A stretch of 64,000 nt of DNA, from contig NZ_QGOK01000011.1 of the NCBI RefSeq assembly GCF_003259175.1, positions 1 through 64,000 on the forward strand, read 5' to 3'. Each line of letters opens with the position of its first letter. The first letter of the stretch is position 1. Shown piece by piece: positions 53,373 through 64,000 of the stretch. Under the pieces are notes generated by a model. It did not search any database. It had not been told where the DNA came from and saw only the letters and a program-made list of their open reading frames with translations. The stretch is from Marinomonas shanghaiensis. Its GTDB lineage: Bacteria > Pseudomonadota > Gammaproteobacteria > Pseudomonadales > Marinomonadaceae. The position numbers and the translations under genes were made by a program.

Positions 53373-53789
53373 TTAAATCTCTCTTTCCATACGAATGTGC
53401 ATTTTTCCGGCTTCTAAAAATACTTTGCCGTCACTGTGGAAGTTTTGTTTTTCATAGAAGGTTTGTACATCAACTTGGGCGTGCAGAAATACGGTGCGAA
53501 TGCCCATTTCTCTGGCCACTTTTACTGCACGAGTTAACAGCATTTCGCCATAACCTTGATGTCTGTATGCCGGCAATACAGCCAGCCGACTAATTTGACC
53601 ATTTTCGGTTAAACGGCAGGTGCCCGTCGGCACTGCGGTTGTGCCAAATGAGACAAAATGCACTGCGTCTTCATCTAACTCATCCCATTCGTCTTTTGGG
53701 TCGATACCTTGTTCAATGATAAAGACTTGTTTGCGAACAAAAGTGAGTTGATCTTTGCTGCTGTTCCAGTCTGACGTTAATACCTTCAT
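53373..53789 (-). CDS. GNAT-family N-acetyltransferase
   Basis: A 138-aa acetyltransferase: FVRKQVFIIEQGIDPKDEWDELD near the start and ISRLAVLPAYRHQGYGEMLLTRAVKVA, the acetyl-CoA-binding strand and loop (Q/R-x-x-G-x-G/A form QGYGEML). Acceptor unknown. It lies 24 bp downstream of roxA in the same direction and may be co-transcribed with it. Confidence 0.84.
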   Translation of the reverse strand: MKVLTSDWNSSKDQLTFVRKQVFIIEQGIDPKDEWDELDEDAVHFVSFGTTAVPTGTCRLTENGQISRLAVLPAYRHQGYGEMLLTRAVKVAREMGIRTVFLHAQVDVQTFYEKQNFHSDGKVFLEAGKMHIRMEREI

Positions 53790-53813
53790 GTTATTCTCTT
53801 AATAAATGTTCTT

Positions 53814-55016
53814 TTATTCTTCTGCCGCAGCCAATTCGATTAATCCTTGCTGACGAATGAGAAAGCGTACAAGCGGTTCTAGATCTGCATGTTGTGTTAG
53901 ATCCAGTCCAGAAAAATCGAACTCGACTTGGTGACAAACAGCCTCAACAAAACCGGTCAGTGTTTCATCAACAAGCAGATGCTCACCATTGCAAAACACA
54001 CGAATTTTGCCTTTGTCTGCTGCGTTTTGTTGAATATAGTAACAAATGCGCGCATCACCAGGGCGTAAGAAGGTTTGGCCTTGTGTTGCGCTGTTAAAGG
54101 CTGCGTTTAGCTCTTTTTGATTTAAGGGCTCAAGATATTCAGGGTATTTGCTCTCGCTCATTGTCTCCCCTAACCATTCAGCCAGTAGATCGGGTTGATT
54201 AATAAGGCGAGCCAGTTGTGTTTGTAAGTATTGAATATCATCTTGGCTAATATGCGCACTGTGTTGACGCCCAGCGGTTTCTGGTGCGGCAAAGCGGTCT
54301 TTCACGTTGTCAGTTTCGCACAGCTTGTCGCGGATACCTGTCAGCACGTCTTGCATGCTTGGCGCACGAAAGCCAACAGAGTAGGTCATGCAGTCGTCAT
54401 CCAATGCTCGGCCATTGTGGGCAAAGTTGGGCGGTAAATAAAGAATATCACCCGCTTCCAGTTCCCAGTCCATATCGGGGTTCACCGGGAAGTTATCTAA
54501 AATATGCAATTTAATATTGGGGATGGCAGAATCCTGGTACTCATGAGGTGCTAGCACTTGCCAGCGACGTTTGCCAGAGACTTGAACTAGGAACACGTCA
54601 TATTGGTCGTAATGGGGTCCAACACTGCCGCCTTCTGTGGCGTAGCTGACCATGACATCGTCCAAGCGCCAACTGGGCAAAAATTCAAATTGCTCTTTAA
54701 GTGTTTGAACCTCTGGTACCCAGTGATCAACGGCTTGGACCAGTAAGGTCCACTCTTTTTCCGGCAAGGTGGCAAAAGTATCTTCGCCAAAAGGGCCTTG
54801 GCGCATTTCCCAGGGTATCAGTCCGTTTTCGATCACAATACGGGATTCTATCTCCTCTTCCATTGCCATGCCTGCAAGCTCATCCGCTTCCAGAGGTAGA
54901 GTAAAGTTGACCAGACCACCGCGAATTAACAACGGCTTTTTCTGCCAATATTCGTCGATAAAGTGTTGGCCTGTCATGCCACCAAGAATAGTCAATGGGG
55001 TGTTTAAATCTGTCAT
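53814..55016 (-). CDS. roxA: Ribosomal protein uL16 arginine hydroxylase (YcfD/RoxA)
   Basis: A 400-aa Fe(II)/2-oxoglutarate oxygenase that hydroxylates an arginine of ribosomal protein L16. The start at 55016 (MTDLNTPLTILGG) is preferred; the frame stays open to 55082 but would run into the purB terminator. The JmjC core is visible: EGGSVGPHYDQYDVFLVQVSGKRRW with the H-x-D iron ligands, and YLPPNFAHNG with the distal His. The C-terminal winged-helix region (about residues 290-400) is present. It is slightly longer than E. coli YcfD (373 aa). Confidence 0.87.
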   Translation of the reverse strand: MTDLNTPLTILGGMTGQHFIDEYWQKKPLLIRGGLVNFTLPLEADELAGMAMEEEIESRIVIENGLIPWEMRQGPFGEDTFATLPEKEWTLLVQAVDHWVPEVQTLKEQFEFLPSWRLDDVMVSYATEGGSVGPHYDQYDVFLVQVSGKRRWQVLAPHEYQDSAIPNIKLHILDNFPVNPDMDWELEAGDILYLPPNFAHNGRALDDDCMTYSVGFRAPSMQDVLTGIRDKLCETDNVKDRFAAPETAGRQHSAHISQDDIQYLQTQLARLINQPDLLAEWLGETMSESKYPEYLEPLNQKELNAAFNSATQGQTFLRPGDARICYYIQQNAADKGKIRVFCNGEHLLVDETLTGFVEAVCHQVEFDFSGLDLTQHADLEPLVRFLIRQQGLIELAAAEE

Positions 55017-55081
55017 AAATCGCTCATTAATAGAACAAAGGAAGTGGTGATGAATCTTAGAAGCTAATGGCTTAAAAGGCA

Positions 55082-55107
55082 AAAAGAGCCGATAAATCGG
55101 CTCTTTT
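55082..55107 (-). terminator. purB terminator
   Basis: AAAAGAGCCGAT, loop AA, ATCGGCTCTTTT on the plus strand. It lies 53 bp beyond the purB stop on the minus strand, with the T-run on that side. Confidence 0.85.
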
Positions 55108-55160
55108 AAATTTGCTCATGAAACGCCTCAATGATGGATTGAGACGTTTTACAGAGAAAA

Positions 55161-56570
<1,410 letters not shown>

Positions 56571-56624
56571 CTATTATAGGCAAAAGGGCGCAGGTAATAC
56601 AGAGATTCACCGGAGGGATTGACA

Positions 56625-56664
56625 TAAAAAAGCCCCGATGCGGCTTAAGTCGCATCGGGGCTTT
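56625..56664 (-). terminator. idh terminator
   Basis: AAAGCCCCGATGCG, loop, CGCATCGGGGCTTT, a GC-rich 14-bp stem; on the minus strand it is followed by a run of six T, ending transcription from idh 24 bp after its stop. Confidence 0.9.
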
Positions 56665-56688
56665 CGGACAGCACGATTAAGCTTTCGC

Positions 56689-58908
56689 TTAAAGCGTTGC
56701 TAATGCTTGGTTGAAGGTCGCACTAGGACGCATGATTTTCGCGACTTCTTCAAGGTTAATATGGTAATAACCCGTTAGACCTGCAGGCTTACCTTGAACC
56801 GCTGTAAGTTCCGCAACGATTGTCGCTTCTTTCTCAGTCAGTTCTTTCGCCAATGGTGCAAATTTAGCCGCCATTTCAGCATTGTCTGTTTGTGCGGCAA
56901 GTTCTTGAGCCCAGTACATCGCTAGGTAGAAGTGACTGCCACGGTTATCAATTTCGCCAACTTTACGAGAAGGAGACTTGTTAGTATCTAACAATTTGCC
57001 CGTTGCTTTATCTAGGCACTTAGCCAAAATTTTCGCTTTTTCGTTATTTTGCTTGATGCCAAGCTCTTCGAAAGAGACAGCTACAGCAAGGAATTCACCT
57101 AGAGAGTCCCAGCGAAGGTAGTTTTCTTCCATAAGCTGTTGAACGTGTTTAGGAGCAGAGCCGCCCGCACCCGTTTCATACATACCACCGCCATTTAGCA
57201 TGGGTACGATAGACAACATTTTAGCAGAGGTGCCTAGTTCCAAAATTGGGAACAAGTCAGTCAAGTAGTCACGTAGAATGTTACCTGTTACTGAAATAGT
57301 GTCTTTACCACGAATAATACGTTCCATAGAGAAACGGATTGCTTCGTTGTAAGGCATAATGCGAATGTCTAGGCCGTTCGTGTCATGTTCTTGTAGGTAA
57401 GTTTCAACTTTCTTACGAAGCTCATTGTCATGTGCGCGAGCATCTTCCAACCAGAATACCGCTGGCGTATCAGATTGACGAGCACGAGTTACGCCTAGTT
57501 TCACCCAGTCGCGAATCGCGGCATCTTTGGTTTGGCAAGCGCGCCAGATGTCACCTTTTTCTACATTGTGTTGCATTAGGACATTGCCGTTTGCATCCAC
57601 AACGCGCATAACGCCATCGGCTTTCATTTCATACGTTTTATCATGAGAGCCGTATTCTTCTGCTTTTTGTGCCATTAGGCCAACGTTTGGCACTGTGCCC
57701 ATAGTAACTGGGTTGAATGCACCATTGGTTTTACAGAAGTTAATCGTTTCTTGGTAGATACGAGCGTAAGTACTGTCAGGAATGACGGCTTTCGCATCGT
57801 GCGCTTTGCCATCACGGCCCCACATTTTACCAGAGTTACGAATCATAGCTGGCATAGAAGCATCTACGATCACGTCACTTGGTACGTGTAGGTTAGTGAT
57901 ACCTTTATCTGAATCAACCATAGCTAATTCAGGACGAGTTTTATAAACGTCTTGGATGGCTTGTTTGATCTCTTCTTGTTTCGCTTCTGGAAGTGTTTTG
58001 ATTTTGTCGTAAACACTGCCTAGGCCGTTGTTTGGGTTAACACCAATTTCTTTGAAAAGCTCACCGTATTTTTCAAAAACGTCTTTGTAGAAAACAGTTA
58101 CTGCATGACCAAAAACGATAGGGTGAGAGACCTTCATCATGGTGGCTTTTAAATGCACAGACCACATGATGTTATCTTCTTTCGCTTCTTGTAAGGTCGC
58201 TTCAAAGAAAGCACGAAGTTTTTTAGTGCTGATGTTCATGCTGTCGATGATTTCGCCAGCTAGAAGAGGAAGTGATTTTTTCACTTCAACAGAACCATCT
58301 TGTGCCACAAATTCGATTTTAACTGTTTGAGCGGAATCCATAGTGACAGATTGCTCAGAAGAGTAAAAATCGCCTTCGCGCATGTAATCAACATGGGAAA
58401 TAGAGGTTTTTTTCCATTTACCCATTGAGTGAGGGTTTTTGCGAGCATAACCTTTAACCGCAGCAGGTGCACGACGGTCAGAGTTGCCTTGACGTAGAAC
58501 CGGGTTTACCGCACTGCCAAGCACTTTAGAATAGCGAGCTTGAACGTCTTTCTCTTCGTCTGTTTGTGGGTTTTCTGGGTATTCAGGAAGACCGTAACCT
58601 TCGGCATTAAGCTCTTTAATCGCGGCGTTAAGTTGTGGTAGTGACGCGCTGATGTTAGGCAGTTTAACAATGTTGGCTTGAGGGTCGGCGGTAAGATCAC
58701 CCAAGAATTTTAGGCCATCTTCTGCTTGTTTATCAGCAGGCAACAGATCGGAAAAAGCAGCAATAATACGGCTCGCTAAAGAAATATCTGTAAGTTTTAA
58801 CTCAATATCGGCTTCTTTTGCAAAAGCGCCAAAGATTGGAAGCAAAGACGCGGTAGCAAGTGCTGGTGCTTCATCGGTCAACGTGTAATAGATGGTTTGT
58901 TTCGACAT
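56689..58908 (-). CDS. idh: Monomeric NADP-dependent isocitrate dehydrogenase
   Basis: A 739-aa single-chain enzyme of the TCA cycle converting isocitrate to 2-oxoglutarate. Its length (family about 740 aa) and motifs ([24 protein letters not shown] near residue 140 with substrate-binding Ser and Arg; [40 protein letters not shown]) identify the monomeric class, unrelated in sequence to homodimeric Icd. AGGGG is a good ribosome-binding site. In other gammaproteobacteria it is often near icd and cspD; here no icd gene is seen in the window. Confidence 0.95.
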   Translation of the reverse strand: MSKQTIYYTLTDEAPALATASLLPIFGAFAKEADIELKLTDISLASRIIAAFSDLLPADKQAEDGLKFLGDLTADPQANIVKLPNISASLPQLNAAIKELNAEGYGLPEYPENPQTDEEKDVQARYSKVLGSAVNPVLRQGNSDRRAPAAVKGYARKNPHSMGKWKKTSISHVDYMREGDFYSSEQSVTMDSAQTVKIEFVAQDGSVEVKKSLPLLAGEIIDSMNISTKKLRAFFEATLQEAKEDNIMWSVHLKATMMKVSHPIVFGHAVTVFYKDVFEKYGELFKEIGVNPNNGLGSVYDKIKTLPEAKQEEIKQAIQDVYKTRPELAMVDSDKGITNLHVPSDVIVDASMPAMIRNSGKMWGRDGKAHDAKAVIPDSTYARIYQETINFCKTNGAFNPVTMGTVPNVGLMAQKAEEYGSHDKTYEMKADGVMRVVDANGNVLMQHNVEKGDIWRACQTKDAAIRDWVKLGVTRARQSDTPAVFWLEDARAHDNELRKKVETYLQEHDTNGLDIRIMPYNEAIRFSMERIIRGKDTISVTGNILRDYLTDLFPILELGTSAKMLSIVPMLNGGGMYETGAGGSAPKHVQQLMEENYLRWDSLGEFLAVAVSFEELGIKQNNEKAKILAKCLDKATGKLLDTNKSPSRKVGEIDNRGSHFYLAMYWAQELAAQTDNAEMAAKFAPLAKELTEKEATIVAELTAVQGKPAGLTGYYHINLEEVAKIMRPSATFNQALATL

Positions 58909-59149
58909 ATAATTCCCCTAACATTTAAGGCTAGTTGCCTATGTGAATCGAAGATGACTTTTCGCCGCCATTCCCTTATTTAAATCTTCTGTACAGTAAT
59001 CTGATTAATAGATTTAAAAAATTGTGCCGTATAGTAACTTAAAAAAACACTTTTTAGATATTGGCTATTGGATATACTCAGAATTGATTTCAGTTATCCT
59101 ATTGCCTTTTCATTGTCGCGAAAAGGCGTCATTACTCAATCGGGTTTTA

Positions 59150-59779
59150 TCAATTACGCGCATCTAAGGCGTTTAATAAGGCTTTTCGCTTAAAGATTAA
59201 ATGCCAGCGCTTACCGCCGAGTTGTCGCCATAACATGGCGGCGCGGATACCCGCCATCAAGATAGCTCGAACTTGATTGGCGACGTGCGGCTGTTGTAAA
59301 AATCGACTGTCACCATGAACTTGAATGCGAAAGGTGAGTTTGCTTAAAGTGTCTTGATATAAGCCCGAAATAGAGGCGAGCATGTTTTCATGCAAAACAC
59401 TGTCGTAATGGGCTTTTTTCTGTTCGATCTGGGTGATTTTTTGGCCAATGACCGTGAGCATCTCAGGGGTTTTTGAGAGTTTGTTTTCAAGGTGTATTAG
59501 GCTAAGCGCATAGCGCAGAGTGTCTGGATTGACGCTGCTGCGCTCTTTGCCTAATGCCTGTCGAGAGATTTTTCTGCCCAGGGCGAGATTGCTAGAGCAA
59601 TCCCATTGGCCACCGTAAATATCTTCGGTAGAGTCGGCGTTAACCATTAAGATGCTTTCTAATAGGGGGCGGAGACTGGCATTATCGACTTGACCCGTTT
59701 TGGCTAGAATGGAAACCAATTCTGCCGCTTGAAAGACCGCAGATAGGGCGATAGTTTGCTCTTTTTCTCTACTACTCAC
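59150..59779 (-). CDS. hflD: HflD-family protein
   Basis: A 209-aa membrane-associated protein with the HflD features IALSAVFQAAELVSILAKTGQ at the start and ALGKERSSVNPDTLRYALSLIHLENKL. In E. coli HflD (213 aa) lies next to mnmA and binds the phage CII protein; its normal role is unclear. It begins 17 bp after mnmA, as in many gammaproteobacteria (mnmA-hflD). Confidence 0.9.
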   Translation of the reverse strand: MSSREKEQTIALSAVFQAAELVSILAKTGQVDNASLRPLLESILMVNADSTEDIYGGQWDCSSNLALGRKISRQALGKERSSVNPDTLRYALSLIHLENKLSKTPEMLTVIGQKITQIEQKKAHYDSVLHENMLASISGLYQDTLSKLTFRIQVHGDSRFLQQPHVANQVRAILMAGIRAAMLWRQLGGKRWHLIFKRKALLNALDARN

Positions 59780-59796
59780 GTTTTTTCTCTCAATGA

Positions 59797-60918
59797 TTAT
59801 TTGTTAAAAGCGACGTTGATAATGCCGCCACCAAGACACACATCGTCTAGATAAAATACCACAGATTGCCCAGGTGTGACTGCGCGTTGCGGTTCGACAA
59901 AAGACACTTCAATACGTCCATCAGCCAATTCACTGATGGTGCAGTCTTGGTCAGCTTGACGGTAGCGGCATTTTGCTTTGCAAGTCAGTGGTAAAGAGGG
60001 TTTTGTTCTGGCAACCCAATCAAAATTATCGGCAATTAAATGGGTTTTAAAGAGCGATTCATGTTGGCCGCCTTGGGTGACAATTAACACGTTGCGTTCG
60101 AGATCTTTTTCCACCACATACCATGGATCATCAGAATATTTGGCCAGACCACCAATACCTAAGCCTTGGCGTTGACCAATGGTGTGGTACATCAATCCGT
60201 GGTGACGACCAATTTTATCGCCTTCAAGGGTTTCAATATCACCGGGTTGAGCAGGCAAATATTGCTCTAAAAAATCTTTGAAGCGGCGCTCCCCAATGAA
60301 ACAAATACCGGTACTGTCTTTTTTGTTGTGCGTCACTAAGCCAAATTCTTCCGCCAAACGACGCACTTCAGGTTTTTCTAGCTCTCCCACTGGAAAGAGG
60401 GTTTTGGCAATTTCGTCTTTGCCCACAGCATACAAAAAATAGCTCTGGTCTTTATTCGCATCCAAGCCTTTTAGCAGTAATGGCTCGCCGTCTTGCTCGC
60501 CACGACGAACATAGTGACCGGTTGCTATATAGTCTGCGTTTAGCGCCATGGCGTATTCTAAAAAGGCTTTAAACTTAATTTCTTTGTTGCATAGAATATC
60601 AGGGTTAGGGGTGCGCCCAGCTTTGTACTCAGCTAAAAAATGCTCGAACACATTGTCCCAATATTCTGCAGCAAAATTGGCGGTATGCAGTTTAATGCCT
60701 AGTTTGTCGGATACCGCTTGGGCGTCAGCAAGATCGTCTTTGGCGGTGCAGTACTCTGTGCCATCGTCTTCGTCCCAGTTTTTCATGAAGAGGCCTTCAA
60801 CCTGGTAACCCTGCTGCATCAAAATCAGTGCTGACACAGAGGAGTCGACACCACCGGACATGCCGACAATGACTTTTTTAGAGTGGTTTGCGCTATTCGC
60901 AATAGGGCTTTCTTTCAT
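59797..60918 (-). CDS. mnmA: tRNA 2-thiouridine(34) synthase MnmA
   Basis: A 373-aa enzyme that puts sulfur on wobble uridine of tRNA-Lys, Glu and Gln. [18 protein letters not shown] is the PP-loop ATP site; [12 protein letters not shown] and [16 protein letters not shown] contain the two catalytic cysteines. It ends with [19 protein letters not shown] as usual. Sulfur would come from the Tus relay, not in the window. The gene heads the mnmA-hflD pair and follows nudJ by 69 bp. Confidence 0.95.
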   Translation of the reverse strand: MKESPIANSANHSKKVIVGMSGGVDSSVSALILMQQGYQVEGLFMKNWDEDDGTEYCTAKDDLADAQAVSDKLGIKLHTANFAAEYWDNVFEHFLAEYKAGRTPNPDILCNKEIKFKAFLEYAMALNADYIATGHYVRRGEQDGEPLLLKGLDANKDQSYFLYAVGKDEIAKTLFPVGELEKPEVRRLAEEFGLVTHNKKDSTGICFIGERRFKDFLEQYLPAQPGDIETLEGDKIGRHHGLMYHTIGQRQGLGIGGLAKYSDDPWYVVEKDLERNVLIVTQGGQHESLFKTHLIADNFDWVARTKPSLPLTCKAKCRYRQADQDCTISELADGRIEVSFVEPQRAVTPGQSVVFYLDDVCLGGGIINVAFNK

Positions 60919-60987
60919 GTGCTGTGATTTCTCGACGGTTATTTGGGTAAAGCAAAGAGGCGTGGCCTCAAAGGGATTTAATGTTCG

Positions 60988-61482
60988 TTATTGTATCACT
61001 TTCTTTGGTTGAAGAAATTGATCCGATACGAAGGATAAGGAGATAATGGGGTTATTAAATGAATCTTCAATGCACGCTTTAATTAATGGACTACGATGGG
61101 GTAAGGCCATTATCTCTTCATAGGTCAACCAATGACTGGAAATGATGTCCTTATCGAGTGGTTCATGGGTGTCACTTATTACCTCGCATAAAAAGCACAG
61201 ACGGTGATAGGTGTCTGCGCCTTCAAAGGGCGTAAGCGCATACATGCCAAGTAGGCCGATGGGTTTTACGATCCAGCCAGATTCTTCTTTTGCTTCGCGA
61301 ATGACGGCTTCGATGACGCTTTCATTATTTTCAACGTGGCCGGCGGGTTGATTTAGTACTGTTTGGCCGTCTTGCCATTCCTTCACCATGAGATACTTTG
61401 TTTCCTTGGTGTCTTTGTTGACCTTTCTCACTAGGGCGGCGACGGTTAGGTGAGGCAGCCTTTCTCTTTCTTTGTTCTTCAA
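60988..61482 (-). CDS. nudJ: NUDIX hydrolase NudJ-like
   Basis: A 164-aa pyrophosphohydrolase. PHLTVAALVRK begins the first strand, LNQPAGHVENNESVIEAVIREAKEESGW is the Nudix box (G-x5-E-x7-REUxEExG form). In E. coli NudJ acts on HMP-pyrophosphate and nucleoside di- and triphosphates, and its gene precedes mnmA as here. The start is TTG at 61482 with AGAGG 9 nt upstream, and no later ATG or GTG leaves the first strand whole. As a result its first 152 bp overlap the end of rluE in another frame. Confidence 0.87.
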   Translation of the reverse strand: MKNKERERLPHLTVAALVRKVNKDTKETKYLMVKEWQDGQTVLNQPAGHVENNESVIEAVIREAKEESGWIVKPIGLLGMYALTPFEGADTYHRLCFLCEVISDTHEPLDKDIISSHWLTYEEIMALPHRSPLIKACIEDSFNNPIISLSFVSDQFLQPKKVIQ

Positions 61483-62053
61483 ACTGAGTGACCTCTTTTA
61501 GTAAGTTATCGGTTGGCTCTATATAGTTCCATTGGCCTACAGTGGTATTTTCTAGAGTATAAGGGCCAATGGCATAACGAATTAATCTAAGTGTTGGGAA
61601 GCCGACAGCGGCTGTCATTCGACGGACTTGTCGATTCTTACCTTCACGAATTTGCAGTGTTAACCAACTGGTGGGTATGTTTTCTCTGTATCTAACCGCA
61701 GGTATTCTTTCCCAAATGTTTGGCTCTGTCATACGTTCCGCTTGAGCTGGCTTTGTTAAACCATCTTTTAATTCAACACCTTGTCTCAGTTTTATGAGCG
61801 CGTCGTCCGTAATCTCTCCTTCTACTTGCACCCAATACGTCTTGGGCAGTTTGAAATCCGGGGAGGCTATTACATGCTGCAGCGCTCCTTGGTTTGTTAG
61901 CAGCAATAATCCTTCGGAGTCAAAATCTAATCGTCCAGCAGGATAAAATTCTGGTATCTCAATGTAGTCGGCCAGTGTCGATTTATCACCTTCGGCAGAA
62001 AACTGACTGAGAACTCGAAATGGTTTATTAAATACAATTAAATGGGAAGGCAT
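61331..62053 (-). CDS. rluE: 23S rRNA pseudouridine synthase RluE-like
   Basis: A 240-aa enzyme of the RsuA family. YPAGRLDFDSEGLLLLTNQG carries the catalytic Asp; REGKNRQVRRMTAAVGFPTLRLIR is the conserved C-terminal motif. The catalytic core ends near residue 190. Beyond that is a 45-50-residue basic tail (QRKRKAASPNRRRP, RHQGNKVSHGEGMARRP), which is encoded by the same DNA as the start of nudJ. E. coli RluE (217 aa) modifies U2457 of 23S rRNA; a basic tail would aid RNA binding. There is no N-terminal S4 domain, in agreement with RluE. Confidence 0.88.
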   Translation of the reverse strand: MPSHLIVFNKPFRVLSQFSAEGDKSTLADYIEIPEFYPAGRLDFDSEGLLLLTNQGALQHVIASPDFKLPKTYWVQVEGEITDDALIKLRQGVELKDGLTKPAQAERMTEPNIWERIPAVRYRENIPTSWLTLQIREGKNRQVRRMTAAVGFPTLRLIRYAIGPYTLENTTVGQWNYIEPTDNLLKEVTQFEEQRKRKAASPNRRRPSEKGQQRHQGNKVSHGEGMARRPNSTKSTRRPR

Positions 62054-62110
62054 GGATTCAGTACGTGTCTAGGGAAAGCGGAAAACGTAAAAAAGGCGTA
62101 AAAAAGCACT

Positions 62111-62141
62111 TATCTTACTCCTCGTATTGAGGAGTAAGATA
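62111..62141 (-). terminator. Perfect 13-bp hairpin after cspD
   Basis: TATCTTACTCCTC, loop GTATT, GAGGAGTAAGATA. On the minus strand a T-run follows after five bases. It lies 36 bp beyond the cspD stop and 58 bp ahead of rluE, so it probably ends the cspD transcript. Confidence 0.7.
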
Positions 62142-62177
62142 GCAAATCTGTACAAGGATAGCGACGATGTTTCTGTT

Positions 62178-62432
62178 TTACGCAGGCTGCGTTTTTTTGT
62201 CGACGGAATGGGCTTCCTCTCGTTTCGTTGTTGTAGGATTAATCTCAATGGCGTGCAGTCCTCTTTCGCCAGGTTCGACATTAAATGTTACTGCCTGTCC
62301 TGCTTTGAGGGTTTTGTAGCCTTCGACATTAATGGCTGAATAATGAATAAATAAATCTTCATTAAAATCCTCTGAGACAATGAATCCGTAGCCTTTTGCG
62401 TTGTTAAACCACTTCACTGATCCGTGATACAT
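62178..62432 (-). CDS. cspD: Cold-shock-domain protein CspD
   Basis: An 84-aa single cold-shock domain: GSVKWFNNAKGYGFI is RNP1 and DLFIHYSAI RNP2. Length, the extension after the domain (TKREEAHSVDKK) and place opposite clpS-clpA match CspD, which binds single-stranded DNA and slows replication in starved cells, rather than a CspA-type protein. GGAGTAACTC precedes the ATG. Confidence 0.92.
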   Translation of the reverse strand: MYHGSVKWFNNAKGYGFIVSEDFNEDLFIHYSAINVEGYKTLKAGQAVTFNVEPGERGLHAIEINPTTTKREEAHSVDKKTQPA

Positions 62433-62755
62433 GAGTTACTCCTTACGACTCTGATCGCTGTAAACCGTCTAACCATTTATATGCCTGCACCATCAAAAAT
62501 GCATAATGATGTTGCTTGGCACCTTAAAAACATCACTCGAATAGCGTAGATTGCGAAATAGGTGCAACTTGTTTAGGCTGAATCAATGCTAGAATTTTAG
62601 TCATAAACATTGATTGCACATTTAGTTGCCCCCATTAAGAGCGTAGAAGCCCTTTTGGGATTTGTAAAATCCAAGTGACTAAGTGTTGCGTATATAAGTC
62701 GTAATGAGTCAAATTTGGCAAATTACGTAAAAAATTGTAGCCTCAGAGGCATGGG
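62433..62755. promoter_or_regulatory. cspD-clpS intergenic region (323 bp)
   Basis: No gene is seen. It must hold the divergent promoters of cspD and clpS. AATCAATG (62581-62588) and CATTGATT (62608-62615) are exact reverse complements with centres 27 bp apart; CGTAAT (62700-62705) and ATTACG (62722-62727) form another inverted pair close to clpS; GGATTT-gta-AAATCC (62660 region) could fold in RNA. TATATAA near 62692 is a candidate -10 for clpS. Confidence 0.5.
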
Positions 62756-63103
62756 ATGATTGTAGATCAACAAATTAGACTAGTATCAGAAGACGAGCAA
62801 CACGGACATTCCAACATCGCGATTGCTCCTGAAGAAACAGAATTAAAGCCGCCTTCCATGTATCAGGTGGTGTTATTTAATGATGACTATACGCCGATGG
62901 ATTTTGTCGTATTTGTGTTACAGCGTTTTTTTTCTATGGATGGGGAGAAGGCCAAGCAGGTAATGTTAGAAGTGCATACAAAAGGGAAGGGTGTTTGCGG
63001 TATTTACCCTTTTGATATTGCCGAAACCAAAGTCGCAATGGTACAACAGTTCGTGGAACAAAATGAGCACCCCTTAATGTGTGACCTACAAAAGGTCGAC
63101 TGA
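62756..63103 (+). CDS. clpS: ClpS adaptor
   Basis: A 115-aa adaptor that brings N-degron proteins to Clp[26 protein letters not shown] has the conserved substrate pocket (Asn-Asp-Asp and Met), and [23 protein letters not shown] holds the ClpA-contact and conserved His. The N-terminal extension before residue 30 is acidic and flexible as usual. The ATG at 62756 has AGAGG 6 nt upstream. clpA follows after 20 bp. Confidence 0.96.
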   Translation: MIVDQQIRLVSEDEQHGHSNIAIAPEETELKPPSMYQVVLFNDDYTPMDFVVFVLQRFFSMDGEKAKQVMLEVHTKGKGVCGIYPFDIAETKVAMVQQFVEQNEHPLMCDLQKVD

Positions 63104-63123
63104 TTCAGAGTGAGGGAATAGCA

Positions 63124-64000
63124 ATGTTAGATAAAGAACTAGAACAAACCCTGAATATGGCTTTTAAAGCGGCGCGTGACAAACGCCATGAATTCATGAC
63201 GGTGGAGCATCTACTACTCGCTCTTATTGAAAATGGCGCTGCATCAAGCGTCTTAAAAGCATGCGGTGTTAATTTAGAAGTCTTGAGTCGGGAGCTTGAG
63301 GAGTTTGTAAACAGCACAACACCGCTGATTCCAGAAAACGATGAAGAACGTGAGGTGCAACCTACCTTAGGTTTTCAGCGCGTGTTACAGCGTGCGGTTT
63401 TTCATGTTCAATCCTCCGGTAAACGAGAAGTTACCGGCGCTAACGTGCTTGTGGCTATTTTTAGTGAGCAAGAAAGTCAAACGGTTTATTTGCTAAAACG
63501 CCACGGTGTGGCGCGTATAGACGTAGTGAATTACGTTGCTCATGGTATTTCTAAATTGGGGGATTCTTCCTCTCAAGAGGCGGAACATGATGACGAAGCG
63601 GAAGATTCCGTCGCTGCGCCATTACAAAAATTCGCAACCAACCTAAACGAAGAAGCGAAAGCGGGCAAAATTGATAAGCTCATTGGACGTGAATACGAAG
63701 TCGAACGCGTCATTCAGACGCTTTCTCGTCGTCGTAAAAACAACCCTTTGTTGGTCGGTGAATCTGGTGTAGGTAAAACGGCCATTGCAGAAGGTCTGGC
63801 AAAGCGTATCGTAGACGGACAAGTGCCCGATGTGATTGCGGATGGTATTGTTTATTCGCTTGATTTGGGCGCTTTGCTTGCTGGTACAAAATATCGTGGG
63901 GATTTTGAAAAACGCCTCAAGCAGTTGTTAGGCGATTTGAAAAAGCTGCCTAATGCTATTTTGTTTATCGATGAAATTCACACCATCATTGGTGCGGGCG
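63124..64000 (+). CDS. clpA: ClpA ATPase, N-terminal part (runs off the window)
   Basis: The first 292 codons of ClpA. The double Clp N-domain (residues 1-145, [24 protein letters not shown] onward) is followed by an acidic linker and the first AAA+ module: [22 protein letters not shown], Walker [15 protein letters not shown] and Walker [16 protein letters not shown]. The frame remains open at the last base. GAGGGAATAGCA precedes the ATG. With ClpP and ClpS it degrades N-degron and ssrA-tagged proteins. Confidence 0.95.
   Translation, partial: MLDKELEQTLNMAFKAARDKRHEFMTVEHLLLALIENGAASSVLKACGVNLEVLSRELEEFVNSTTPLIPENDEEREVQPTLGFQRVLQRAVFHVQSSGKREVTGANVLVAIFSEQESQTVYLLKRHGVARIDVVNYVAHGISKLGDSSSQEAEHDDEAEDSVAAPLQKFATNLNEEAKAGKIDKLIGREYEVERVIQTLSRRRKNNPLLVGESGVGKTAIAEGLAKRIVDGQVPDVIADGIVYSLDLGALLAGTKYRGDFEKRLKQLLGDLKKLPNAILFIDEIHTIIGAG

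Overview
The window looks like chromosomal DNA of a marine gammaproteobacterium of the Oceanospirillales, most like Marinomonas. This is inferred from moderate-to-low G+C, the gene content (monomeric NADP-isocitrate dehydrogenase, cspD/clpS/clpA block, PhoX, several c-di-GMP and chemotaxis proteins) and protein resemblance recalled from memory; no database was searched. No rRNA, tRNA, CRISPR array, prophage or insertion sequence was recognised. Nearly all of it reads as core or soft-core genome.

Layout. 1-407: a tandem array of a 91-bp unit built from two opposed REP-like palindromes. 408-6926 (minus strand): a 2-aminoethylphosphonate (AEP) uptake locus (phnR, phnS, phnT, phnU-like permease) followed by an EamA transporter and a HAD-IB hydrolase, with a clear GntR-type operator in front of phnS. 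7.1-17.8 kb: mixed genes, including a lipoprotein amidohydrolase, TrhA, an XRE repressor divergent from an EAL phosphodiesterase across a double operator, a chemotaxis receptor, small redox and metal-binding proteins, a DUF1460 protein, a YtfL/PaeA-type membrane protein and a GST. 18.0-19.5 kb: an unlisted 46-codon gene and a yqjD-yqjE-yqjK-like stress operon. 19.7-31.2 kb: ybiT, a YjbR protein, phoX behind a Pho box, a GGDEF-EAL protein, a VOC/hydroxyacid dehydrogenase pair, pldA, then a PAP2 phosphatase and a glycosyltransferase overlapping by 4 bp behind a three-repeat Pho box. 31.3-42.7 kb: dienelactone hydrolase, folM-folE, three MFS transporters, an AraC regulator divergent from an ExaC/AldB-type aldehyde dehydrogenase, and L-serine dehydratase. 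43-50.8 kb: a PiT phosphate transporter with a foldable leader, two paralogous proteins of unknown function, LysE, topB under a LexA box, a universal stress protein with a small membrane protein under a Fur box, and fklB. 50.9-55 kb: a coniferyl-aldehyde dehydrogenase gene broken by one amber codon beside its LysR regulator, GNAT, roxA. 55.2-64 kb: housekeeping purB, idh, hflD, mnmA, nudJ, rluE, cspD, clpS and the start of clpA.

A phosphorus theme recurs: AEP uptake, PhoX alkaline phosphatase, a Pho-box-controlled PAP2/glycosyltransferase pair next to outer-membrane phospholipase A, and a low-affinity Pi transporter. The signals I consider most worth checking are the three-helix leader RNA of the PiT gene, the Pho-controlled PAP2-glycosyltransferase operon (possible lipid remodelling), the near-perfect LexA box on topB, the Fur box on a 73-aa membrane protein, the XRE double operator on the EAL gene, the amber codon in the aldehyde dehydrogenase, and the dimeric REP array.
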